Assembly (NCBI RefSeq): GCF_002958735.1
Contig: NZ_PPGH01000042.1
Coordinates: 1-58,429 of the forward strand
DNA length: 58,429 nt
Source: Chromatium okenii
Lineage (GTDB): Bacteria; Pseudomonadota; Gammaproteobacteria; Chromatiales; Chromatiaceae
Direction of reading: 5' to 3'
Shown: piece by piece, positions 27,657-37,255 of the stretch
Numbering within the stretch: position 1 is the stretch's first letter
Layout: the number at the start of each line of letters is the position of its first letter
The notes under the pieces: generated by a model
The model's input: only the letters and a program-made list of their open reading frames with translations
The model's database searches: none
What the model was told of the DNA's origin: nothing
Program-made: the position numbers and the translations under genes

Positions 27657-27983
27657 TCATGTTTCCCAAGGCACTGTCATAGTCATCAGCTGCCGCAGCT
27701 TGGGATTGTCACTCGGCGGCGCATCCAATAACAGTTGAACGGCTTGGAAACTTTCAGTGTCGAGTGTCAACACGCGCTGATCCAACAACACTTCTTGCGC
27801 TTCACGACAAGCGGTTTCTAATACAAATTCTGAGCGAGTTTTACCCAATAACTCAGCAGCTTGATCGATGAGGTCGCGCTGGCAACGTTGCGCACGAATG
27901 TTGATATTCGTATTGCGGATTGAGTGATTCACTGAATGATTCTCGATATTGATTGATGCCATTGAAGATGCTTGATAAAGCAT
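27657..27983 (-). CDS. DUF1778 antitoxin (arm L)
   Basis: 108 aa, identical to the gene at 1529-1855. The RHH segment NINIRAQRCQRDL is intact. The promoter noted for copy 1 is conserved upstream. Confidence 0.85.
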   Translation of the reverse strand: MLYQASSMASINIENHSVNHSIRNTNINIRAQRCQRDLIDQAAELLGKTRSEFVLETACREAQEVLLDQRVLTLDTESFQAVQLLLDAPPSDNPKLRQLMTMTVPWET

Positions 27984-28159
27984 ATCATCGACCTGTAATT
28001 AAAATGTCAACGCAATTGATAATGCTCCTTTAACCATACACTGATAATGGATGTCTCGACAATCCATACCAGTATTACAGAATGAACTTGAAATAATCGA
28101 ATAACATTGACATTTCTTAAACACCTGACTTGCTCTTTTAATCCATGAAGTCAGCCCAA

Positions 28160-28298
28160 AGAAATACTTTTTTAACTAAAACCTTTTTTACTTAAATCGT
28201 TATTTCCTTAAATCTACCATGATAACGAAAGGTTTATTTCGTTAAATCTTTTCCTGAAATCCTTAAAAGACGATTTCCTTAAATACGCCTTTCCTTAA
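28160..28298. repeat. TTTCCTTAAA repeat array downstream of the partition genes (arm L)
   Basis: Reverse complement of the array at 1214-1362, with the same degenerate copies. The stretch 27984-28160 holds only the tacAT promoter region. Confidence 0.5.
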
Positions 28299-28522
28299 AT
28301 CTTTACACGATTTTGTTTAACCAAATCAAAGCCTTCGCGTAACAGCTCCAACATGCTGATGCCGTGCGTAGCAGCGTAGGTCTTAAACTCACGGTGGAAT
28401 GCTGGATCAACTTTGAAGTTCAGCGGTTTGAGATCGCCAGCTTGCGGTTGTTTCAAGTTATCTACTACTGCCACTGGAGAAGGAACAGAAGTTTTATTGG
28501 ATGGAGGTGGTGGTTTAGCCAT
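28295..28522 (-). CDS. ParG-like small partition partner (arm L)
   Basis: 75 aa, identical to the copies at 990 and 55996. It overlaps the parA end by 8 nt. Confidence 0.65.
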   Translation of the reverse strand: MAKPPPPSNKTSVPSPVAVVDNLKQPQAGDLKPLNFKVDPAFHREFKTYAATHGISMLELLREGFDLVKQNRVKI

Positions 28523-29171
28523 GTGTTGTATCCTGAGTGAATTGAGCAAGCTGATTCATTATTGCTTGTGCCACTGCATCAGCTTTCATTCTCAATGTTA
28601 AAAAAGCACATTCGGTTAATGCTTTGCCCGCATCATTCGCTCGCCGATAAGCAGTTCGTTCTAATAATGCAGTTGGAATAACATTGTATCCGGCTTGTTG
28701 CACATACATTAGACTTTCAGAAAGTTCAACTTGACTATCACCAACCCGACAAAACACCAATAAGATACGTTCTATTGCAATGCCCTTTGCAGTCAATTCA
28801 TGTGCCAATAAAATGGTGGGTTCTAAATCATCAACAGATAAACCCGTAGGCAATACAATCAAATCACTGTGTTGAGCAATTGCCAATGTGCCACTATTGG
28901 ATTGCGCTGCTCCATCAAAGATGAATAAATCATAATTCACTGCATCCGGTAGTGCTTTTTCAACAATACGAAATCGCTCAACCTTAATTTCTGGCATCAA
29001 TAATCCCTGCACCCGCCGTTGTTGCCATTTGAAAACAGTGCCCTGACCAGGGTCGAGATCAGCAATTTTCACCTGCCAACCGTTAGCGGCATATTCACGA
29101 GCAAGCAACCGCGCCAGTGTACTTTTACCAACCCCGCCTTTTTGCGATACAAAACCGATGATCTGACCCAT
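28515..29171 (-). CDS. parA: ParA/ParF-type partition ATPase (arm L)
   Basis: 218 aa, a small type Ib ParA without an N-terminal HTH. Walker A with signature lysine (QKGGVGKST, 10-18), A' motif IADLDPGQGT (36-45) and Walker B DLFIFDGAAQ (80-89). It forms ATP-dependent nucleoid-bound assemblies that segregate the plasmid with its small partner. Start ATG is preceded by GAGGTGAG. Identical to 55347-56003. Confidence 0.88.
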   Translation of the reverse strand: MGQIIGFVSQKGGVGKSTLARLLAREYAANGWQVKIADLDPGQGTVFKWQQRRVQGLLMPEIKVERFRIVEKALPDAVNYDLFIFDGAAQSNSGTLAIAQHSDLIVLPTGLSVDDLEPTILLAHELTAKGIAIERILLVFCRVGDSQVELSESLMYVQQAGYNVIPTALLERTAYRRANDAGKALTECAFLTLRMKADAVAQAIMNQLAQFTQDTTHG

Positions 29172-29212
29172 GTTGCGCTCACCTCAACTGTGGAGATTTG
29201 ACGAGTCAAGTC

Positions 29213-29400
29213 GGAGAATAAAGCATGATTTCCTTTTTTACACAAAGAAAGATTTACTGCTTTACATAAAAAAGTAATTCACGTTTTACAGAAAGAAGGA
29301 TTTACACTTTAGAATATAAAACGATTTACATCAATAACGATTTATACCTTAACGTAAAAAAGTATTTACTTAATTCGTTAAATCTTTAATTTGTTAACCT
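29213..29400. repeat. AT-rich repeat array upstream of parA (arm L)
   Basis: Inverted copy of the array at 98-290. It lies between the divergent arrangement of parA start and resolvase stop. Confidence 0.55.
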
Positions 29401-29418
29401 ACTGTATAACCTAAACAT

Positions 29419-29985
29419 TTATCTTGGTGATCGGTGATGTCTCGCTAAAATTCGCGTGATCGTTGCAGGATGAACCCGAAATAATCGAGCAACATCAGCG
29501 TTGGTTTTGTGCCCTGAAGTCACCATTGCAACCACTTCTCGCTGTTGTAATGGTGTCAATTTGAAGCGCCGTCCACCAATTCTTCCCTCTTTGCGTGCTG
29601 CCACCAAACCCGCTTGCGTCCGTTCACGAAGAATCTCACGCTCAAATTCTGCGAACGCACCCACCATTTGAATCATCAATCGACCGGCTGGAGTTGTGGT
29701 GTCAACCGGTTCAGTCAAACTTTGAAACGCAGCACCGGCGTTGCCAATTTTCTCAAGAATCACCAACAAATCTTTCAACGAACGCGACAACCGATCCAAC
29801 TTCCAAACCACCACGACATCATCGGGACGCAAGTGATCCAACAACCGTTCCAGTTCGGGACGACTCCAACGACCACCTCCAACCTTTTCCTGAAAGATGC
29901 GCTCACAACCAGCAGCAGTTAACGCACTGATTTGACTGGTAATTTCTTGATCTTGAGTAGAAACACGAGCATAACCAAAGCGCAT
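29419..29985 (-). CDS. Serine resolvase/invertase (arm L)
   Basis: 188 aa from MRFGYARVSTQDQ, preceded by GGAGG. Resolvase N-domain with catalytic serine in RVSTQDQ (Ser9), VVVWKLDRLSRSLKD (62-76), the E helix (MVGAFAEFEREILRERT) and a C-terminal HTH (TNADVARLFRVHPATITRIL). Such enzymes resolve multimers or cointegrates at directly repeated res sites. Identical to 54533-55099. Confidence 0.9.
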   Translation of the reverse strand: MRFGYARVSTQDQEITSQISALTAAGCERIFQEKVGGGRWSRPELERLLDHLRPDDVVVVWKLDRLSRSLKDLLVILEKIGNAGAAFQSLTEPVDTTTPAGRLMIQMVGAFAEFEREILRERTQAGLVAARKEGRIGGRRFKLTPLQQREVVAMVTSGHKTNADVARLFRVHPATITRILARHHRSPR

Positions 29986-29989
29986 GAGC

Positions 29990-30105
29990 ACAACCTCCAT
30001 TAACGTTTAAGCACATTATGCAACCCGTTTATGCAACATTCTAACCCTTGAAAAACCATGGAAGTTCATTCAGAAAGTAAACGAGCGTTTGTGCAAGCCA
30101 CACCG
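29990..30105. promoter_or_regulatory. res-like region upstream of the resolvase (arm L)
   Basis: Inverted copy of 54412-54528. It contains repeated TTATGCAA half-sites and AAACG-AG-CGTTT-type dyads, where a Tn3-type resolvase would bind. Confidence 0.45.
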
Positions 30106-30109
30106 AAAA

Positions 30110-30900
30110 ACCGAATGATGCGCAGTCAAATACTGAATGAACCTGAATGAATCGCCAAATAACCAATTAACACTGAACAAAAAACCACCGATTAAACACA
30201 ATCACCAAAGCAAATAACCACGCCGCAGATGAATTAAAACCGAATTGAACAACCGCCCTAGCATTGAATTAAACCTGAATGAAAATGTAACCATTGAACA
30301 ACCAAAACCAGCAATAAACGAATTAACTCGACCAATTAACCCAACCTCAAAGCTATTGAAAAAACCCAACCATCACAATTAAAAACCCAGACATCACAAT
30401 AAACCAGAACCATCAAACACCCATTAAAACCGAATTAAACTCTGCCAGTTAAACCAAACCAACCAAATAAAGAAATGAGTAAATAATTAAATAAAGCAAA
30501 AAAATAAGCCCTGCTCTACCCAATTAAAAAACCCAATAAAACCTGAATTAAAACTGCACGAAACCCAACAACCAACCCAAGCCCCACCAAAAATCACCCA
30601 CCCACCCAAATCAGAGTAGAATTGTCAACATCAAGAATCGAACAAAGCAAGACCACACCACCGTAAAAACGCATGAGAAAGCCCTAGAGCCTTCCAAGCC
30701 GAAGCCTAACCACTTTTGAAGGGTCAACCCTCAAAAAAGCGTCAGACAGCGTTAGAACCCAAATTAACGCCATTAACCACATCGTCCTCAACCGACAAAC
30801 CACAGTTATCAAAAACACACCCAACAGCAAACACAGCAGGGGATAACACGCCCAACAACACCCTACGGGGGCGGGTATACAAGGCGCGTTTTCGAGAAAT
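30110..30900. other. Strongly A/C-skewed noncoding region (candidate origin, arm L)
   Basis: Almost no G or T on the + strand for ~800 bases. The reverse complement is described at 53590-54400, next to the primase-like gene. Confidence 0.5.
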
Positions 30901-30904
30901 CTCT

Positions 30905-32197
30905 TCAAATCAACATCTTGTTGCACCATCGCGCAATTGTCGATAATGGCATATCCATCTCAGTTGCGATCTCCTGATAAGTCATCCCCTTTGCCCGCAT
31001 CTGCCTTGCCGTTGTCCGTTTATCTTCGTTACTAACCCGCACACCTGTCTTGGTGTAGTGATCGTCCCAACGCCCAGCATCAGCCTCTTTCTTATGTTGT
31101 GCCCGCAGCTCATCAGGAATAATTGCCCGCAACTGTGGTAATAACTCAGCCGGAATAATTGCTTGCATCCAATTGTATAAAGTTGAACGACGAAAGCGAT
31201 AACGTGGATCAACTTCAATTCCATTCCATACAACCTTTTCACCGCGCATTGCTGCTTGTGCTCGCCGAATAATCGGGCGCATGGTGCGTCGCGCTTCTTT
31301 AACTGTTAATCCCGGTGTCCACATTTGTGCTGTCTTAATGATTTCTTCTTCAATACGATCATAGGGCACAAACCACGATAATGAAACACTGGCTAAAAAT
31401 AACCATGTATCCCGATGACCTTCGGGAATACCGCCGAGAAAATACCAATCCGCAATCTTCATTAAATCTTGATAAACTAAATACCAGCGATGATAAATAC
31501 TACCTTTATATTTACGACCTTCTCGTGCTGCACCTAAACTGCGCATTCGTGCTGACCTTGGCTTATTGGATGGTTTCCACTCCGGTCGTTCTCCTAATAC
31601 AGCATCAGACAATTGATGCAATGTCCACCGTTTTCCTGTCAGTACCTTCGCCGTGACTTCAGCCCCGTTTTTGCTGTTGATTGTTCCGCACAAGCGCAGT
31701 ACCCGAGTGCAATCCCTCGCTACCGGATCAGCTCCAATCGGTGCGAGTGTTGCGATCAACTTGTTCTGCACCAGTTGCCAAACGGGTAAGGCTTTAGCTG
31801 GCACTGGCTTGATTAACCAATACAGGTGCATTCCGCGTCCGCTGTAGACCACTTGCGAGGGTGCAGGCAGCCTGGCAGCAATAAGTAACTGTAATGCTTT
31901 ATCAATATCGACACAACCATCTATATCAACATAACACGTCCGCAACGATGACAGCAGCGATACCCGTCGCCAGTGATGGAACTGATTGACAGTGAAATAA
32001 CGGTCTTCTTGACCTTGTTGGGCAGCGAGGAATTGCGAAATCAGCGGTGAATCGGCGCGGTGTACTTGCCAGCCACCACTAGGTTTGCGCTTTTCCCAGA
32101 ACACCACGACACCATGTGCTGGGCGTGGATGTACTTGGTCAAAATGACCTTGTGTATTGAGGTGTTGTAACGTGAAGGGCTGTTGTTGCGGTTGCAT
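30905..32197 (-). CDS. Primase-like plasmid replication protein (arm L)
   Basis: 430 aa. An archaeo-eukaryotic-type primase core: TCYVDIDGCVD (metal-binding D-x-D, about 87-97), YSGRGMHLYWLIKP (about 119-132) and VLRLCGTINSKN (about 165-176). Then comes a helical region and a C-terminal HTH (KGMTYQEIATEMDMPLSTIA). Plasmid proteins of this layout prime or initiate replication at an adjacent origin, here probably the skewed region downstream. The first ~5 codons differ from the arm R copy because the divergent block ends there. Confidence 0.72.
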   Translation of the reverse strand: MQPQQQPFTLQHLNTQGHFDQVHPRPAHGVVVFWEKRKPSGGWQVHRADSPLISQFLAAQQGQEDRYFTVNQFHHWRRVSLLSSLRTCYVDIDGCVDIDKALQLLIAARLPAPSQVVYSGRGMHLYWLIKPVPAKALPVWQLVQNKLIATLAPIGADPVARDCTRVLRLCGTINSKNGAEVTAKVLTGKRWTLHQLSDAVLGERPEWKPSNKPRSARMRSLGAAREGRKYKGSIYHRWYLVYQDLMKIADWYFLGGIPEGHRDTWLFLASVSLSWFVPYDRIEEEIIKTAQMWTPGLTVKEARRTMRPIIRRAQAAMRGEKVVWNGIEVDPRYRFRRSTLYNWMQAIIPAELLPQLRAIIPDELRAQHKKEADAGRWDDHYTKTGVRVSNEDKRTTARQMRAKGMTYQEIATEMDMPLSTIARWCNKMLI

Positions 32198-32419
32198 GGG
32201 TCAAACCTCTTCGTAAGAAGTTGACCGCTCGGGAATGCAATAGGCTAAAATCTAATTGTTGCCGATGCTTAGACCGTAGGGCGGTTGATGCTGAAACGTG
32301 ACGGGAGTTTTTTACTGACTCCTTCACGCGGCGCTAGAATACACAAAAATGACTCAGGGACAAAGCCATGAGCCGTTTTTATTTGTGCATTTTATTACTC
32401 GCTATCTATGAACAGTTAT
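32198..32419. other. Leader region before the primase gene (arm L)
   Basis: 222 bases without a gene. It has no counterpart in arm R and belongs to the divergent block. No clear operator seen. Confidence 0.3.
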
Positions 32420-33364
32420 TTAAACGCATACAGTTTTAGCTAACGGAGGGTTGTCGCTTTCTAACTCAGAAATAAGCTCCTTAGTTAAGCGATTATGGAA
32501 GAATATCTCTATTAAATCTTTGTCTTCAATCAAATAAACGCATTTATAACAACCTACTGAATTAAGACTATCGAACTGCCAGTTTTCGCCTTTACCTTTC
32601 CATAAAAAAGACGCCAGAACATCGCTGCCGCAGATAGGACAACGAATATCTGAAAGTTCAAAACAGTAGTCGTTTTGCTTTTTTTCTATGCAATTAATTA
32701 ATTTATTTTTGAATCTCATTTCTGAAATCCACAGCTCTTCTTCGTAAAAACTTTGCATGTCCCACAGAGCTTCAGAAATATATGTGGGACTAAATTTATT
32801 TCGTATTTTTAGAATCAAAAACAATAATCCTTTTTCGATTTTATCATCCGACTTATTTATCTTTCTTGTTATTACTTTTCTTGTATCCTTGAAGACTGAC
32901 CATATTTCTCCTTCCGATTGTGGATATAATGCCTCAAAAAGTTTTAACCCTGTAACATCCTCGAGCAAGCAATCTAAATAAGGTATTCCAGCATTGAAAA
33001 AAAGTTCAATACACTTCTGTGTGTCTCGTGGTATGTATCCTTTATGGGCAATATCATTTCTGAGTTGACGTAGTTTATGCGCGTTGTTATTCAGTGCACT
33101 AGATATGTTTTTTTCTAATTTGAATTTTTCTTGAATGATATGAATTTTTTCATCACTATTAGGATATTTTACTCTAAGCAAAGCTTCACAAGCCCCCCAT
33201 ATAAGAGGAACAATAGACGGCCACCGCTCGTATGCAATTAGCATTATTGCAGTTTCAAAAGATTGTAATGCTGATGCAACTCCTTCTTTGTTAAGGACGT
33301 CATCAGAAAATTGAAAGAAAAAACAGAGCGGTTTTTGTAAGTCAGTTGGCACAACGTTCGTCAT
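32420..33364 (-). CDS. HEPN-like protein with C-terminal zinc ribbon (arm L only)
   Basis: 314 aa from MTNVVPTDL; an ATG 25 codons upstream is possible. A helical N-terminal domain contains RNDIAHKG (about 127-134), an R-x4-H motif as in HEPN RNases and in HEPN-like DUF4145 proteins. The C-terminus has CPICGSD ... CYKC, a four-cysteine zinc ribbon. HEPN proteins are common in defence and toxin systems, but no partner gene is adjacent. It is single-copy, lies in the divergent block and is AT-rich, so it was probably acquired after the duplication. Confidence 0.55.
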   Translation of the reverse strand: MTNVVPTDLQKPLCFFFQFSDDVLNKEGVASALQSFETAIMLIAYERWPSIVPLIWGACEALLRVKYPNSDEKIHIIQEKFKLEKNISSALNNNAHKLRQLRNDIAHKGYIPRDTQKCIELFFNAGIPYLDCLLEDVTGLKLFEALYPQSEGEIWSVFKDTRKVITRKINKSDDKIEKGLLFLILKIRNKFSPTYISEALWDMQSFYEEELWISEMRFKNKLINCIEKKQNDYCFELSDIRCPICGSDVLASFLWKGKGENWQFDSLNSVGCYKCVYLIEDKDLIEIFFHNRLTKELISELESDNPPLAKTVCV

Positions 33365-33447
33365 AGTTATCACAATTCTATAAAATACTGGACATGTTTT
33401 CTGCAGCGTTGACAGCTTTTTTGTTGGGTAATGCAACAACCACCAAG

Positions 33448-34167
33448 TTATAGCGTTACATTCACTTTCGCCTTCTTCTCAAACACCACCAGCGCCGGAT
33501 TTTCCAACGTTACAATCTTCCCCATATTACTATTAACTTGAACACCCAGCTTGCCGGTCATCGACGCCACCCATTGCGACCATTCCGCTTGGGCTTTCTC
33601 CAGTTTCTTCCACGCTTTGGGTTTCAAGGTCGCCACCACCAACGCGGTCTCAGTCTGAATGCCGATTTTCATTCCTGATTTAATGACCACAGGTTTCGGT
33701 AATTCATTAAATTTTACGGTTAATTCAAGACGACCAGACACGATATTTTCCTCTGTTAAAGGTGCATTACGAGGCAGTTTAGGTTTAGGTTCTGCCAGCG
33801 GTTTGAATCTCACTGGTTTGAAATTTACCAGCTTGGCTTGAGCAACCGCTGCCTCAGCTTCAGTGACTTCACCTGCTGGTTGCCCCTGTAAATCAGTTCG
33901 CATTGCCCCTGCTTGTATTGAGCTGAGATAACCCTTCTGCCAGCAGTACATACTGAGCGACAGCCTCACCTCGCGGCGATTATAACCTGCTGCAACTAAA
34001 TCCTTGTGAACGCCGAATTTCAATGGATGCGGATTGTTGGGATCAAAACAGGCGGGATATAGCGCTGGAAGATCAAGTGGTGGCACAGTTACAAACTGCA
34101 CCTCAGGTTCGTCATTTGACACTGACACTTGCAAATTATCCACTGATTCCATGTTCATTAAGATCAT
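33448..34167 (-). CDS. FinO/ProQ-like RNA-binding protein B (arm L)
   Basis: 239 aa. FinO/ProQ domain (ALYPACFDPNNPHPLKFGVH ... RTDLQGQPAGEVTEAEA), a short linker, and the shared C-terminal domain (SGRLELTVKFNELPKPVVIK). Its first ~24 residues equal those of the arm R paralogue at 50816, then the two diverge. The start overlaps the hsdR stop (ATGA), so it is cotranslated with the restriction gene. Confidence 0.78.
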   Translation of the reverse strand: MILMNMESVDNLQVSVSNDEPEVQFVTVPPLDLPALYPACFDPNNPHPLKFGVHKDLVAAGYNRREVRLSLSMYCWQKGYLSSIQAGAMRTDLQGQPAGEVTEAEAAVAQAKLVNFKPVRFKPLAEPKPKLPRNAPLTEENIVSGRLELTVKFNELPKPVVIKSGMKIGIQTETALVVATLKPKAWKKLEKAQAEWSQWVASMTGKLGVQVNSNMGKIVTLENPALVVFEKKAKVNVTL

Positions 34168-36512
34168 GTTTTATCAATACATTCTTGATAAAGGTATTTC
34201 TGAAACCCATTAAATACCCTTCTAATTTCATCCGGCTGACCAAGATTATCTATTGCATCTGTAAGTGAAGAATTATATTTAAGCAGCAACAATGGTGTTA
34301 ACTTCTTTTCATCCAATTCATCAACGCCTAAATCTACATAATGCGACAACACGAAATCAAGAAAAACCTGTTGTTGACTATTAAAGATCGCGCTGATCTG
34401 TGCCATTGCCCGCCCGACGCGCTCTTCTCGGGTGAGCGGTTGAGTAGCATAAGCAACATGCGCCAACACATCAAATAAATCGCTCTTCTCAGCGTTGATA
34501 AGTTGTTGCATTTCAAACAGTTGCTCTTTACCAAACCCTTTCTCAGCAAGTCCATTTAATAGCTTACGGCGTGTATCTGGTGCGCTCCACAAGGTGCGTA
34601 ACTGGGTTTCATCATTAAAGAATGCGGGCAGTGTACCAAACAACAGCTTCAGAAACTGCTGCGCTGACATCGGTGTTCCATCTTGATGCCAAAAACTGGT
34701 TGCCATCTGGTGTTGCAAGGTGCGCACCTTATCATCAGCCAGCTTCACCTTGAGCTTGCATTGACACACACAAGGGCGTTGCCCACACAGATAACAAGGT
34801 GGTGCTGGTTCCTGCACACCTTCGTTGCGATTACGGGGACCACTCACCGGTTCAATTGGTTCACCATCCCATTCGGGATCATTAAAATGTTGATGTGCCT
34901 GTACGAAATCATAAACAGTGAAATACTCTTTGCCCTCATATAACCGTGTTCCTCGTCCAATAATTTGCTTGAATTCAATCATGGACTTGATAGGACGCAA
35001 TAACACAATGTGACGAATGTTGCGGGCATCAACACCAGTTGAGAGTTTGTGCGAGGTGGTTAAGATAGTAGGAATGGTCTTTTCATTGTCTTGAAAGTCA
35101 CGCAGATATTGTTCACCCAGTGCGCCTTCATCTGCCGTCACACGCTGGCAATACTGCGGATCATTACTCACCTTATTTTGGTTAATCAAGTCACGGATTA
35201 TTAACGCATGTCCTTGATTTGCACAGAAAACCAGTGTTTTTTCATAGGGTTTAATCTGTGCCATGAATAATGAAACTAAGTAGGATTCCCGTTCTCTTAT
35301 TTCAATAATACGATTAAAATCATTTATTTGATATGTTTTGCCAGTATCAATTTGACCTTCCAGCACCAGATCATCTGCGGTATAACAGTATTCATCTAAC
35401 GTGGTGGTGATTTGCTTCACTCGAAACGGAGTTAAAAACCCATCGTTAATGCCGTCTTTCAATGAATAAATAAACACCGGCTCACCAAAATAAGCATAGG
35501 TGTCTACATTATCTTTGCGCTTTGGAGTGGCAGTTAAACCCAATTGCACTGCTGGAGTAAAGTAATCCAGAATGCCGCGCCATGAGCTTTCATCATTGGC
35601 ACCACCGCGATGACATTCGTCGACAATAATGACATCAAAGAAGTCGGGGGAATAGTCACCAAAGTACGGTGCTGGCTGCCCATTTGCCGATGATCCACTC
35701 ATAAAGGTTTGAAAAATGGTAAAAAAAAGATTCCCATTCGTTGGCACCCTGCCTTCTCTGCGAATATCTGCCGGTTCAATCCGAATCAACGCATCTTCGG
35801 GGAAGGCTGAAAAAGCGTTATAGGCTTGATTGGCAAGGATATTACGATCTGCAAGGAAAAGAATGCGCGGACGACGGGTGACTCTGTTGTGGTGTTTCCA
35901 TGCGTGTAGATTCCAACGACTCTGAAATAATACCCAAGCGATTTGAAAAGCAATAAAGGTTTTGCCGGTTCCAGTGGCAAGGGTTAATAAAATCCTGTCT
36001 TGACCGGCAGTGATAACAGTTAGCACCTTTTTAATAGCAATATCTTGATAGTAACGCGGTTGGAAATAACCACCACGATCTTCAAACGGAATGGCAGCAA
36101 AACGTTCATGCCAAACATTGTGTTGATTAAAGGTTAAATCCCACAATTCTTGTGGTGTTGGATAGCGTTGAATTTCACCCTCAACACCAGTGCGCATATC
36201 AATTTGATAAATACCTTGCCCATTCGTGGCATAAGCAAAACGCACCTCTAATTTATCAGCATAATCTTTTACTTGTCCCACGCCTTTAGTGAATGCTTCA
36301 TGCCACGCTTTCGCTTCAATCACTGCCAGCTTGTGATTGCGGTATTCCAACACATAATCAGCGAATAATGGTTGAGCGCGTTTCCCAGTACCTTGTAAAC
36401 GTCCGAGTGTAATTGGATATTCACGCCGGATGCGACTATCTGGAATAACACTCCAACCCGCTGCTTTTAATGCAGGATCAATATAATCAGCGCGGGTTTC
36501 AGCTTCATTCAT
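34164..36512 (-). CDS. hsdR: Type I restriction enzyme R subunit (arm L)
   Basis: 782 aa, EcoEI-like size. Nuclease motif FADYVLEYRNHKLAVIEAKAW (D ... E-x-K) near residues 50-70, helicase motor with Walker A LATGTGKTFIAFQ (about 178-190) and VDECHRG (DEAD-type, about 292-298), motif VI IIGRGTRLYEG, then an EcoEI_R_C-type end with a cysteine cluster (CYLCGQRPCVCQC). The R subunit translocates and cuts DNA only with M and S subunits, but hsdM is truncated in both arms. The start overlaps the vapC stop by 1 nt (TAATG). Confidence 0.9.
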   Translation of the reverse strand: MNEAETRADYIDPALKAAGWSVIPDSRIRREYPITLGRLQGTGKRAQPLFADYVLEYRNHKLAVIEAKAWHEAFTKGVGQVKDYADKLEVRFAYATNGQGIYQIDMRTGVEGEIQRYPTPQELWDLTFNQHNVWHERFAAIPFEDRGGYFQPRYYQDIAIKKVLTVITAGQDRILLTLATGTGKTFIAFQIAWVLFQSRWNLHAWKHHNRVTRRPRILFLADRNILANQAYNAFSAFPEDALIRIEPADIRREGRVPTNGNLFFTIFQTFMSGSSANGQPAPYFGDYSPDFFDVIIVDECHRGGANDESSWRGILDYFTPAVQLGLTATPKRKDNVDTYAYFGEPVFIYSLKDGINDGFLTPFRVKQITTTLDEYCYTADDLVLEGQIDTGKTYQINDFNRIIEIRERESYLVSLFMAQIKPYEKTLVFCANQGHALIIRDLINQNKVSNDPQYCQRVTADEGALGEQYLRDFQDNEKTIPTILTTSHKLSTGVDARNIRHIVLLRPIKSMIEFKQIIGRGTRLYEGKEYFTVYDFVQAHQHFNDPEWDGEPIEPVSGPRNRNEGVQEPAPPCYLCGQRPCVCQCKLKVKLADDKVRTLQHQMATSFWHQDGTPMSAQQFLKLLFGTLPAFFNDETQLRTLWSAPDTRRKLLNGLAEKGFGKEQLFEMQQLINAEKSDLFDVLAHVAYATQPLTREERVGRAMAQISAIFNSQQQVFLDFVLSHYVDLGVDELDEKKLTPLLLLKYNSSLTDAIDNLGQPDEIRRVFNGFQKYLYQECIDKT

Positions 36513-36898
36513 TACATCATCCGAATTGTGGTTCCGTACCGCGCCAATTTACGATCTACCGTTAGCAGAATGAGAGGCTCACTAATAGATTGTGCCACCA
36601 GCAAACGATCAAACGGGTCTTTATGATCGGTAAAGGTTGGTAATTGGCTGGCTTGCAAGATATGTGCATTGTCGATTGGCAACCAAGTGAAACCATCGGC
36701 AACCACTCGCTGACAAAATGTCGGCATATTCAAATCGAGTTTGCCTTGATTCACTTTAATCGCCATTTCCCATAACGAGGCACGACTGACATATACTGCT
36801 TCTGATGTGCTTTCGATTAAATCTTTGGCAGCAGCGGGCACTTTCTCAGGCATACCTTGCCACCACAAAATCAAATGCGTATCCAATAATAGGCGCAT
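36512..36898 (-). CDS. PIN-domain toxin, VapC-like (arm L)
   Basis: 128 aa from MRLLLDTHLILWW. PIN acidic residues: D6, E near WEMAIK, and D in DPFDRLL and LTVDRKL. A site-specific RNase in the VapC family. It begins 4 nt after its Phd-type antitoxin and ends in a normal TAA, unlike the arm R copy, which is fused to hsdR. Confidence 0.85.
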   Translation of the reverse strand: MRLLLDTHLILWWQGMPEKVPAAAKDLIESTSEAVYVSRASLWEMAIKVNQGKLDLNMPTFCQRVVADGFTWLPIDNAHILQASQLPTFTDHKDPFDRLLVAQSISEPLILLTVDRKLARYGTTIRMM

Positions 36899-36902
36899 GA
36901 AT

Positions 36903-37160
36903 TTATTGCCCTGCTGGTGGTGCGTGGTCGTTATCTGCGAGGCAATCAAATAAATCATCAATGGAATCGTCAAAATCATCTGCCATCCAGATTTTCCCTT
37001 CCATGCTACCCGGTGGTGCGATTTTGCAACGTGGTTGGTAGGCTGATAGCAGTGCGATTGGTTGTCCGGCACGGGCTATCACGACTTCCTTGCCTTGTTC
37101 GACCGCTTCTAATAAGCGGGAAAGGTGAGTTTTTGCTTCATGGATGTTGACTATTTGCAT
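36903..37160 (-). CDS. Phd/YefM-type antitoxin (arm L)
   Basis: 85 aa. MQIVNIHEAKTHLSRLLEAV and GKEVVIARAGQPIALLSAY are the hallmark N-terminal Phd_YefM motifs: DNA binding, and dimerisation. The acidic C-terminus (DDFDDSIDDLFDCL) would neutralise the PIN toxin. It probably represses its own promoter via the palindrome at 37179-37201. Confidence 0.87.
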   Translation of the reverse strand: MQIVNIHEAKTHLSRLLEAVEQGKEVVIARAGQPIALLSAYQPRCKIAPPGSMEGKIWMADDFDDSIDDLFDCLADNDHAPPAGQ

Positions 37161-37178
37161 GAGATACCCTCGCTTGAC

Positions 37179-37201
37179 TAAGCATTAGTTTAGTATGCTT
37201 A
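37179..37201. promoter_or_regulatory. Palindromic operator of the Phd/VapC operon (arm L)
   Basis: TAAGCAT (37179-37185) and ATGCTTA (37195-37201), perfect 7-bp half-sites nine bases apart, 19 bases upstream of the antitoxin start. Mirrored at 47778-47800. Confidence 0.55.
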
Positions 37202-37255
37202 ATACTGGAATGCAAGATTAGTATTTTAACGCATGTAAGCCAAAATCATGCCAGC

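Noticed and set aside
29595..29930. Two overlapping ORFs of more than 100 codons antisense to the resolvase
   Set aside because: Shadow frames of a clear resolvase gene; repetitive low-complexity composition and no ribosome sites.
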